Source: Streptomyces armeniacus (GTDB taxonomy: Bacteria > Actinomycetota > Actinomycetes > Streptomycetales > Streptomycetaceae). From it: a stretch of DNA of 64,000 nt. The notes beneath the pieces were generated by a model that had not been told where the DNA came from, ran no database searches, and was given only the letters and a program-made list of their open reading frames with translations. The stretch is from positions 7,146,570 through 7,210,569 of the forward strand of contig NZ_CP031320.1 in NCBI RefSeq assembly GCF_003355155.1. Reading direction: 5' to 3'. This document shows, one piece after another, positions 36,881 through 44,090 of this stretch; position 1 is the stretch's first letter; every line of letters begins with the position of its first letter. The position numbers and the translations under genes are program-made.

Positions 36881-39547
36881 CTAGAACAACCCGTCCCACA
36901 TCTGCTCGAGCAGCACCGACCACCAGTTCTCCGGCGAGGACAGCGCGGCGCCGTCCAGCATCGCCAGCTGCGTCTGGAAGTCGACGGTCCAGCGCCCCGC
37001 CTGATCGGGCGTCAGCCCGAACCGCAGCCGCCACATCCGGCCGAGCAGCGCGAGGCACCGTACGAACTCCGGCAGCCCGGTGTTGACGAACTGCGGCGCC
37101 GCCGGCTGCCCGCCCGGGCCCGCCTCCAGCGGTACGGCGACGATGTGCGCCGTGCCGTACTGCACGCAGATCTGCCGCCCGAAGTCGTTCCCCATCACCA
37201 GATACGAGCCGGCGTCCGAGGCGGGCTGGACGCCGCGCTCCTGGGCGAGTTCGGCCATGGTGGGCACCGGGCGGCCGTGCTGCGCCTGGCCCCAGAAGAA
37301 CGGTCCGAAGTCGACCGGGACGCCCGCCCAGACCAGTACCTGCCCGACGATGTCCGGCACGCCCTGCCGGGACACGGCGCGCTGGTCGAAGCGGAAGACG
37401 CCCTGCGGCCCGAACGACTGCAGCAGCTCCTGCCCGATCGCGTCCGGCGGGATCGGCGGCGCGGGCTGGAGCTGGTGCGGCGGCGGCAGCGGCACCCGGT
37501 TCGGGGCGTGCCGCGGCGGCGCGTCGGCCACCTGGTGCAACTCGCCCTGGTGCTCGACGAGATGCCGCATGCCCTGCTGCCGGGACGCGTGGTCGCGGCC
37601 GTACGCGGCGGTGTGGCTCACCCGTACCTGCGGCCACGTCTCGCGGATCATGCGCGCGCAGTAACCGCCCGGCAGATCGCAGGACTCCAGCTCGGTGTGG
37701 AGCTCGAGCACCTGCTGCGGCGGGATGTTCATGCCGCGCAGCTCGTGCAGGATCTGCCACTCCGGGTGCGGGGTGCCGGGCGCCGAACGGCGGATGAGCT
37801 GCTGCTCCGAGCCGTCGGGGGCGCGGTAGCGGAGGACCGCCATGTAGCCCGGGCCGACGGCCGGCTGGCCGCCGGGGGGCGGATAGCCGTACGAGGGGGG
37901 CGGGCCGCCGGGCGCTCCGGGCGCCGGCGCTCCGGGCGGGGGCGCTCCGGGTGCGCCTGGCGCGGCGCCCGGGGGCATGCCGGGTGCGCCGGGCGGCGGC
38001 GCGGGCGGAGGCGGTGCGCTGCCGGGGCCGCCCTGCGAGGGGCCGGCGAGCATCGTCGCGGCGTGGTGGACGCCGCCGCCGTCCGAGCCACCGGGTGTGC
38101 CGGGGGCGCCCGGTGCGGCCGGGGCGCCGGGTGCCGAGGGCGGCGGCGGGGTGCTGCCGGGTGTGCCGGGGCCGCCCTGTGAGGGGCCGGCGAGCATCGT
38201 CGCGGCGTGGTGCACGCCGCCGCCGTCCGAACCGCCGCTTCCGCTGCCGCCGCCCGAGTCGCCGCCGGAACCGCCCTGTGAGGCCAGTTCGTCGGCCGGG
38301 ACCATCTGCGTCGGCACGTACCCGCCGGCGGGCGTGCCCGGGGCGCCCGGGCCCTGGCCCGTACCGGGGCGTGCGCCCGGCGTGCCGGGGGCGCCCGGAG
38401 GCGGGGGCACGGTCGGGCCGCTGCCGCGGGACGGCCGGGACGGGCGCTGGGGCATGGAACCGCGCTGGGCGCGGCTGGTGTCGGCGTCGGCGATGTCATT
38501 GGCGCCGGGTGTGCCGGGGGCGCCCGGTGCGGCCGGGGCGCCGGGTGCCGAGGGCGGCGGCGGAGTGCTGCCGGGTGTGCCGGGGCCGCCCTGCGAGGGG
38601 TCGGCAAGCATGGTCGCGGCGTGGTGGACGCCGCCTCCGCCGGAGCCGCCCGGCGGCTGCGCGGGCGGCTGGCCCGGGGGCTGCCCCGGTGCCTGCGGTG
38701 CCTGCGGTGCCTGCGGTGCCTGCGGCGCCTGGGGCGCCTGGGGCGCCTGGGGTGCCTGCGGCTGTACGCCCGGCGGCGGTGTCTGCGGCTGGCCCGGCGC
38801 GGCCGGCGCCCCCGGCGCCTGGGGCTGCGCGGCCGGTGCCGCGGGCTGTCCGGCGGCCGGCTCGTTTATCGCCGGGGACACGGCCGTCTTCGGCAGCGCG
38901 CTGCCCTCCGGCAGCAGCGCGGTCTTCGCCTCCGAACTCGGCGGCGGAGGCGTGTCGTCGTCATCACTGCCGCTTATCGGCGGCGCGAACACGGTGACGG
39001 GCGGCTGCTGCGCCGCCCCCGCGTCCGTACTGCTCGTGTCGGTCGCGTCCCACGGGTTCGCGCCCGGTGCCGCGGCGGCGGGCGCCGGTGCGGGCGAAGG
39101 GGAGGAGGAAGGCGGCGAGGGAGCGGAGGGCGAGGACGACGGTGCCGCGTGCCGGCCCGGCCTGTTGTCCGGTACGCCCATCTGGTCCGCCGCCTGCTGC
39201 AGCCACTCCGGCGGCGTCAGCAGGAACGAGGTCGCCTCCAGGTCCAGCCGCTGCTGCGGCGCCGCGGGGCGCGGCTGCTCGCCGGCGTCGGCGCCGTACT
39301 CCTGCTCGTAGCGCCGGATCACCTCGTCCACCGGCAGGCCCGGCCACAGCGTCGTGTCGCCGCTGTCGCGGGCGATGACCAGCCGGCTGCGGGCGCCGTC
39401 CGACACCGGGCCGTTGTCGCGGTCCTCGGACCAGGCGACGTAGCCCAGCCCGAACTCCTGCACGCGCACTTCGCGTTGCTGGTACACGGGGACGTCCGCG
39501 TTGATCCAGCGCTCCGCGCGCTCCTGTGCCTGTGCGAAGGTCACCAT
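36881..39547 (-). CDS. YrhB - nucleic-acid deaminase - SUKH-4 fusion protein
   Basis: An 888-residue protein. Residues 1-75 match the YrhB immunity-type domain (FAQAQERAERWINADVP, EVRVQEFGLGYVAWSED). A long Pro/Gly/Ala linker (about 130-560) contains QAP repeats and three copies of HHAATMLA(G/D)PSQGGPG. Residues 565-690 look like an XOO_2897/YwqJ-class deaminase: HPEWQILHELRG supplies His and Glu, and ELHTELESCDLPGGYCARMI the Cys pair, though C-x6-C replaces PCxxC. Residues 700-888 are SUKH-4-like (GQELLQSFGPQGVFRFDQRAV to WWSVLLEQMWDGLF). No secretion signal. Follows the SMI1 gene by 7 bp. Toxin plus built-in immunity, or a sensor, are the options. Confidence 0.78.
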   Translation of the reverse strand: MVTFAQAQERAERWINADVPVYQQREVRVQEFGLGYVAWSEDRDNGPVSDGARSRLVIARDSGDTTLWPGLPVDEVIRRYEQEYGADAGEQPRPAAPQQRLDLEATSFLLTPPEWLQQAADQMGVPDNRPGRHAAPSSSPSAPSPPSSSPSPAPAPAAAAPGANPWDATDTSSTDAGAAQQPPVTVFAPPISGSDDDDTPPPPSSEAKTALLPEGSALPKTAVSPAINEPAAGQPAAPAAQPQAPGAPAAPGQPQTPPPGVQPQAPQAPQAPQAPQAPQAPQAPQAPGQPPGQPPAQPPGGSGGGGVHHAATMLADPSQGGPGTPGSTPPPPSAPGAPAAPGAPGTPGANDIADADTSRAQRGSMPQRPSRPSRGSGPTVPPPPGAPGTPGARPGTGQGPGAPGTPAGGYVPTQMVPADELASQGGSGGDSGGGSGSGGSDGGGVHHAATMLAGPSQGGPGTPGSTPPPPSAPGAPAAPGAPGTPGGSDGGGVHHAATMLAGPSQGGPGSAPPPPAPPPGAPGMPPGAAPGAPGAPPPGAPAPGAPGGPPPSYGYPPPGGQPAVGPGYMAVLRYRAPDGSEQQLIRRSAPGTPHPEWQILHELRGMNIPPQQVLELHTELESCDLPGGYCARMIRETWPQVRVSHTAAYGRDHASRQQGMRHLVEHQGELHQVADAPPRHAPNRVPLPPPHQLQPAPPIPPDAIGQELLQSFGPQGVFRFDQRAVSRQGVPDIVGQVLVWAGVPVDFGPFFWGQAQHGRPVPTMAELAQERGVQPASDAGSYLVMGNDFGRQICVQYGTAHIVAVPLEAGPGGQPAAPQFVNTGLPEFVRCLALLGRMWRLRFGLTPDQAGRWTVDFQTQLAMLDGAALSSPENWWSVLLEQMWDGLF

Positions 39548-39554
39548 CGCGCCC

Positions 39555-40529
39555 TCACCCCTCCACCGGGACGGCGCGTGCGAAGCCGCCGTCCACCATC
39601 AGGTTCGCCACGGTCTCGAGCTCGGGGGGATTGCCCGCGAGCCGCAGCAGGAAGTCGTCGAAGTCGGCGCCGCAGGGCAGCAGCAGGGCGTCCAGCCGTT
39701 CCTGTACGGGCATGCCGTCCCGGTCGCGCGCGTCGTCGTACGCGCAGAACCAGACCGTGCCGATCCGGTCGCCCCGCACCTTTACGGCGATGATCCCGCC
39801 CTGGACGAACGCGACGCTCAGATAGTCCTTGGACAGATGATCCCGGAGGCACTTGTTGATGTAGACGAGGTCGTCCACCGCCGGCTCGCCGCGGACCGTG
39901 AAGAACGGCTGGTCCACCAGCAGCCCCAGCTCGGCGTCGAGCGCGACGCCGCGCGGCGCGCTGCCGCCCGCCGCCTTCAGGAACGAGCGGTACGCCGCCG
40001 GCAGCCGGTACCCCAGCTTCTCCTCGATCTCGACCACCTGCGCCTCGCTGACCGCCACCTCCCGGGGCAGGGTGAAATGCGCCGGTCTGGTCTCCTGCAG
40101 CGGCCGGGTGCCGCGCTTGCCGTGGTCCACCGAGGCCGTCGCCAGCCCGCCGTGGTGCCGCAGCAGCGCCTTGATCTCGACGGGGACCAGCTCCATCCGC
40201 CGCGAGTGCGCGACGTGGTGCCAGGTCCAGCCGTGCGGCGTGGCCACGGACGGCAGTCCGGACCACAACTCATGGCCAGAGGCGTGCAGCGCGGCGTTCG
40301 CGGACACAAAGTCCGTAAGCCGCAGCTCGTCGACGCCGAAGCCCTCGGGGGGCTCCGCGATCTCGGCGGCAGCACACGCGTACGGCGAGAACACCGGGAA
40401 ACCGTGTTCGTCCACCCGCACCCCTCGGGGGTGCCGAGCGGCCCGGACCGGGTCCGGGAAGTTCACGGCCTGCCCGGCGTAGGCCGTGTTCGGTGGCGCG
40501 GCGTGCTGCCCGAGCCGACCTGTCGTCAT
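39555..40529 (-). CDS. SMI1/KNR4 (SUKH-1) family protein
   Basis: A 324-residue protein. The start ATG (TTGRLGQHAAPPNTAYAGQ) is 8 nt after a G-rich site; another ATG lies 21 nt upstream. The N-terminal half ends with HGWTWHHVAHSRRMELVPVEIKALLRHHGG, a block often seen before SUKH domains in Streptomyces. SUKH-1 spans about 165-310: VVEIEEKLGYRLPAAYRSFLKAAGG, LLVDQPFFTVRGE, YLSVAFVQGG and VWFCAYDDARDRDG. SUKH proteins are immunity partners of polymorphic toxins or structural adaptors. First gene of an operon with the deaminase fusion. Confidence 0.87.
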   Translation of the reverse strand: MTTGRLGQHAAPPNTAYAGQAVNFPDPVRAARHPRGVRVDEHGFPVFSPYACAAAEIAEPPEGFGVDELRLTDFVSANAALHASGHELWSGLPSVATPHGWTWHHVAHSRRMELVPVEIKALLRHHGGLATASVDHGKRGTRPLQETRPAHFTLPREVAVSEAQVVEIEEKLGYRLPAAYRSFLKAAGGSAPRGVALDAELGLLVDQPFFTVRGEPAVDDLVYINKCLRDHLSKDYLSVAFVQGGIIAVKVRGDRIGTVWFCAYDDARDRDGMPVQERLDALLLPCGADFDDFLLRLAGNPPELETVANLMVDGGFARAVPVEG

Positions 40530-40653
40530 GGCGTTAGCCCCCTGCTGCATCTGGCTGTCACGGACAGACTATGCGCTAGGGCAACGGGCAGTCATCGCCG
40601 CAGGTGATCACCGGCGCGGGCCGCGCCACCGTACGGATCCGGGTCGCGAGCCG

Positions 40654-41499
40654 TTACGAGCCGCCCGCCGCCGTCAGCTTCTCGTGCTGCTTGACGACGA
40701 CGGGCTTGCCTATCGGCACCGGGTCGCCGGAGACGCCGATCGACATGAACGTGGCGGTGTTGTTCCCCGCCCGCACGATCGTGAAGACCGTCGGGGAGTC
40801 CTTCCCTTTCGCATCCTTCATCGTGAACTGCACCGAGTCGTCACCGACCCCGATCTGCTTCCCCGGCTCGATCTCCAGCTGGGCCTCCTCGCCCGTGCCC
40901 GCCTTCCCCTGGAACTGGCGGCAGCCGTCGAGTGCTCGCTCCAGCTCGCCGAGCCACTTGGCGGCGTCGCCCTTCTCGTACGCGGCGAGCAGCACCTGCT
41001 GGATCACGCTGCCGGTGTTGAAGTCGCCCTTCATCAGGACTCCGGCGGTGTACGCGGTACGGGCGTACTTCGGCTTCGAGTCGACGGCGTCGGTGATCGC
41101 CTCGCACTCCGATTTGTCCGACTCCATGGTGTTCTGTGCCGGTAGGGCGTCCTTGGTGTTCCGCTGCGCCTTGTAGCCCTTGACGTCGCCGGTCTTGAGG
41201 AGGGCCTTCTCCAGCTGCGCCTTGGTCAGCGGCGGGGTGCCCGCGCCGCCGTTCCCGCCGCCGTCCGTGCCGCCCGTACTGCCCGAGCCGCCGTTGTCGT
41301 CCCCGCCGCCGCTGCCACCGTCCTCCTTGCCGCCGCTTTCTACGCCGTCGGAGCCGCCGGAGCCGCCGGAGGACTTGCCCTTGCCGCCGCCGCTGCCGCC
41401 GTCGTCGCCACCGCCGTCACTGCACGCGGCGGATGTGAGGGCCAGAGCGGTGACGGCCGCCGCGGCCGTCACCGCACGGCGCAAGGTCGTGCTGTGCAT
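40654..41499 (-). CDS. Lipoprotein with Gly/Ser-rich spacer, unknown function
   Basis: A 281-residue exported lipoprotein. Signal MHSTTLRRAVTAAAAVTALALTSAAC has a lipobox ending in Cys26. A Gly/Ser/Asp repeat spacer (about 27-95) would reach into the wall. The soluble domain (LTKAQLEKALLKTGDVKGYKAQ, ECEAITDAVDSK, WLGELERALDGCRQFQGK, ATFMSIGVSGDPVPIGKPVVVKQHEKL) resembles PknH-sensor-like or LppX-type domains common in Streptomyces lipoproteins; this is loose. It is divergent from the YwqJ deaminase operon and 124 bp downstream of the SMI1 start region. Confidence 0.82.
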   Translation of the reverse strand: MHSTTLRRAVTAAAAVTALALTSAACSDGGGDDGGSGGGKGKSSGGSGGSDGVESGGKEDGGSGGGDDNGGSGSTGGTDGGGNGGAGTPPLTKAQLEKALLKTGDVKGYKAQRNTKDALPAQNTMESDKSECEAITDAVDSKPKYARTAYTAGVLMKGDFNTGSVIQQVLLAAYEKGDAAKWLGELERALDGCRQFQGKAGTGEEAQLEIEPGKQIGVGDDSVQFTMKDAKGKDSPTVFTIVRAGNNTATFMSIGVSGDPVPIGKPVVVKQHEKLTAAGGS

Positions 41500-41599
41500 C
41501 TCGGAACTCCTGCCATGAGGGTTGGTCGTACCGCTGATGCTGGTGGGGCGGAACGGAACCCGCCAGCCCCTTGACGCGTCCCCCTGCATACTTGGCTCG

Positions 41600-41619
41600 G
41601 ATCTCCACACATGGAGATC
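41600..41619 (+). promoter_or_regulatory. Perfect inverted repeat upstream of the deaminase-SUKH operon
   Basis: GATCTCCA-CACA-TGGAGATC, 8-bp arms with a 4-nt gap, ends just before the ribosome site GGGGAGGAA (41622-41630) of the deaminase gene. It could be an operator in the 139-bp divergent region or a leader hairpin limiting translation. Confidence 0.55.
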
Positions 41620-41638
41620 TCGGGGAGGAAGCACGACC

Positions 41639-42421
41639 ATGCACATCGCACAACACCGTTCGACCGGGATGAACGGCCAGGCCGGAGCGGGAGATCCGCG
41701 GCTCGGCCTGCTGTGGTTCCCGGCGGAGCACCCCGTGGCGGAACGGTCCGCAGCGGATCGTCCCGTTGCGGACCATCCGGCCACGGAACGTCCGGCCGCG
41801 GGCCGTCCGGCGGGACGGGCCGAGCCGGGCGTTCCCGTACTGAACGTTCCCGTGCCGGATCGTCCGGTGGCGGACGTTTCCGCGGCGGACGGTCTCGTAC
41901 CGAACGTTCCCGCCGGGGCCGTTCCCCCGCCGGACGCTCCCGCATCCGCCGCCGGCGGTGTCCCCGGCGGCGCCCCCGCCGCGCCCGTCCTGCGGCACCG
42001 CCGCGACGGTATCCTCCCCGCGGTGGCCGCCGTCCTCTCCGTACGCGGCGCCAAGCTCACCTGCACCGGCAGCAAGGGCGACCAGCCGGCCGAACTCCAC
42101 CCGCTCGTACGGGACTTCCTGGACACCCTCGGCACCGGCCTGCGCGAGCGCCACGACGGCCGCTGCCCCGAAGCCGTCCTCCTCTCCCGATTCCTCACCT
42201 CCACCGAGGAGTCGCGCAAAAGCCGGCGCGCCGCGCGCAAGCCCCTGAGCCACAGCGAGGCGAAGCGCGCGCTCAAGCACGCCAAGCTGACCGCCCGCCG
42301 TATCCGCGAGGACGGCGACCCGCTGCACGGCAGTTACGCGCCGCCCTGCCGCTCCTGCGCGACCCTGCTCGACCACTTCGGCGTACGAGCCGTCGCCCCG
42401 GGCCCGGAGGAGGTCCGTTGA
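41639..42421 (+). CDS. YwqJ-related putative deaminase
   Basis: A 260-residue protein. Residues 10-115 are low complexity, with many PVAERSAADRP-like repeats encoded by GCGGAACG/GCGGATCG units. The deaminase domain is at about 130-255: AVAAVLSVRGAKLTCTGSKGD, ELHPLVRDFLDTL, then the zinc and proton-shuttle site HDGRCPEAVLLSRFL and the Cys pair in YAPPCRSCATLLDHFG. Both halves of the active site are intact. YwqJ-type deaminases are toxin tips in polymorphic systems and nucleotide-acting enzymes in others. Its TGA overlaps the TTG start of a SUKH-3 gene, strong evidence for a functional pair. Confidence 0.85.
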   Translation: MHIAQHRSTGMNGQAGAGDPRLGLLWFPAEHPVAERSAADRPVADHPATERPAAGRPAGRAEPGVPVLNVPVPDRPVADVSAADGLVPNVPAGAVPPPDAPASAAGGVPGGAPAAPVLRHRRDGILPAVAAVLSVRGAKLTCTGSKGDQPAELHPLVRDFLDTLGTGLRERHDGRCPEAVLLSRFLTSTEESRKSRRAARKPLSHSEAKRALKHAKLTARRIREDGDPLHGSYAPPCRSCATLLDHFGVRAVAPGPEEVR

Positions 42422-42918
42422 CCCTCCCGTACGAGCGCGCGTCCGCCACCCGCTTCCCAGTCTCCGTGGACGCCGCGCTGCGCACCGCGGGCTGGTGGCC
42501 CGGCCGTTGGGACATGCGGCAGGCGGAGGAGTGGGCGGACGCCCTGCGCGCGTACGCCTCGCCCGGCGGCCACGTGCACGCCGTCTTCCCCGCCGCCGTC
42601 GAGGTCTGGGCGGAGTTCGGCGGCCTGGACATCGCACCCGCCGGCCCAGGCCAGGAGCTGGCGCCGACGGCGCTGCGCGTCGATCCGCTGCGGGGCCTGC
42701 ACGCCGCCCGCACCCTGTCCGACCTCGGCCGCGCCCTGGACACGGAGATCGCCCCGCTGGGCGCGGAGGCCGACGACACGGCGCTGCTCGCCATCGACAC
42801 GGAGGGCCGGGTCTACGGCCTCGACCACACCGGCGACTGGTACCTCGGCCCCGGCATCGACGCCGCCCTCGGCACCCTGGTGGGCGGCCTGCGCCCGGCC
42901 CGGCTCACGGTCCCGTAG
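42418..42918 (+). CDS. SUKH-3 family immunity protein
   Basis: A 166-residue protein starting from TTG within the previous stop codon (TTGA). The typical SUKH-3 signature VDAALRTAGWWPGRWDMRQAEEWADALRAY is followed by VWAEFGGLDIAPAGPGQELAPTALRVDPL and DTALLAIDTEGRVYGLDHTGDWYLG. SUKH-3 proteins neutralise partner nucleases or deaminases in contact-dependent toxin loci. The 4-bp overlap with the YwqJ deaminase indicates tight stoichiometry. Confidence 0.87.
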   Translation: MTLPYERASATRFPVSVDAALRTAGWWPGRWDMRQAEEWADALRAYASPGGHVHAVFPAAVEVWAEFGGLDIAPAGPGQELAPTALRVDPLRGLHAARTLSDLGRALDTEIAPLGAEADDTALLAIDTEGRVYGLDHTGDWYLGPGIDAALGTLVGGLRPARLTVP

Positions 42919-43301
42919 CGCCGCAACTCCCGTACGCCGCCCCGCCCGTACGCGGCCGCCCCCTACGACGGGCGCGGCCTGCCCACGTACCGAGTCCGCA
43001 CCCGTACGAGCCCGGGCCCCGCACCCGTACGCACGCGTAACCCCGACGCGCCCCCTCGCGGGGTCCTCCGCCCCCTAAGGGTCGTCACCCAGGTTTCCCA
43101 GGCGCCGGTTCGTCCGCGCGCACGACGAGCGGGCCGTCCCCGGCTCCATAGCCTCGGCGTATACGGATCACCGGACGCTGGAGGTGGGGTAAACCCCCGC
43201 TCCGATACGGCGATGAGCCCCATCGCGGTCAGCTTTCCCCTCCAGCAAGCTCATTGCATACGGGAGACGCCTCTCGTGGACATCTGTGAGGAGTAAGGAC
43301 T
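42919..43301. other. Gap upstream of the ABC transporter operon
   Basis: A 383-bp region without a gene. It is rich in CCGTACG words up to 43035. CCCCTCGCGGGG at 43051-43062 is a small hairpin that could end transcription from the SUKH-3 gene. The ABC promoter is probably in 43200-43300, an AT-richer stretch, but no consensus is clear. Confidence 0.4.
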
Positions 43302-44090
43302 GTGACAACGGCTGTAGCGCATCCCAGGACCGGGGGCAGTGGAGGTCGTACGGCCGTGGCCGCCGCGGGGCGGCAGGTCGTGAAGGCGTACGGCTCGGGG
43401 GAGACCCGCGTCGTCGCGCTCGACCGGGTGGACGTCGACATCGCCGCCGGCGCCTTCACCGCGATCATGGGGCCGTCCGGTTCCGGCAAGTCGACGCTGA
43501 TGCACTGCCTGGCGGGGCTCGACTCGGTGTCCAGCGGGCAGATCTGGGTCGGCGACCAGGAGATCACCTCGCTCAAGGACAAGAAGCTGACCCGGCTGCG
43601 AAGAGACCGGATCGGCTTCATCTTCCAGGCGTTCAACCTGCTGCCCACGCTCAACGCCGTCGAGAACATCACGCTGCCGATGGACATCGCCGGCCGCAAG
43701 GTCGACCGGGAGTGGCTGGGCCGGGTCGTCGAGACCGTCGGGCTCGGGGAGCGGCTCAAGCACCGCCCGACCGAGCTGTCCGGCGGCCAGCAGCAGCGGG
43801 TCGCCGTCGCCCGTGCCCTCGCCGCACGGCCGGAGATCATCTTCGGTGACGAGCCGACCGGGAACCTGGACTCGCGGGCCGGCGCCGAGGTGCTGAGCTT
43901 CCTGCGCCGCTCGGTCGACGAGCTGGGCCAGACAATGGTGATGGTGACGCACGACCCGGTGGCCGCCTCGTACGCGGACCGGGTGCTGTATCTGGCGGAC
44001 GGCCGGATCGTGGACGAGATGTTCCGCCCGTCGGCCGAGGCCGTGCTGGACCGGATGAAGCACTTCGACACCTTCGGGAGGGTGTCGTGA
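43302..44090 (+). CDS. MacB/LolD-type ABC transporter ATP-binding protein
   Basis: A 262-residue ATPase starting from GTG. Walker A AIMGPSGSGKSTLMHCLAGLD, Q-loop FIFQAFNLLPTLNAVENITLPM, signature ELSGGQQQRVAVARALAARP, Walker B EIIFGDEPTGNLDS and the switch His in MVTHDP are all intact. It pairs with the FtsX-like permease that starts in its stop codon (GTGA). This class drives mechanotransmission or lipid/peptide release rather than classical uptake. The first 25 residues are a variable leader. Confidence 0.95.
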   Translation: MTTAVAHPRTGGSGGRTAVAAAGRQVVKAYGSGETRVVALDRVDVDIAAGAFTAIMGPSGSGKSTLMHCLAGLDSVSSGQIWVGDQEITSLKDKKLTRLRRDRIGFIFQAFNLLPTLNAVENITLPMDIAGRKVDREWLGRVVETVGLGERLKHRPTELSGGQQQRVAVARALAARPEIIFGDEPTGNLDSRAGAEVLSFLRRSVDELGQTMVMVTHDPVAASYADRVLYLADGRIVDEMFRPSAEAVLDRMKHFDTFGRVS

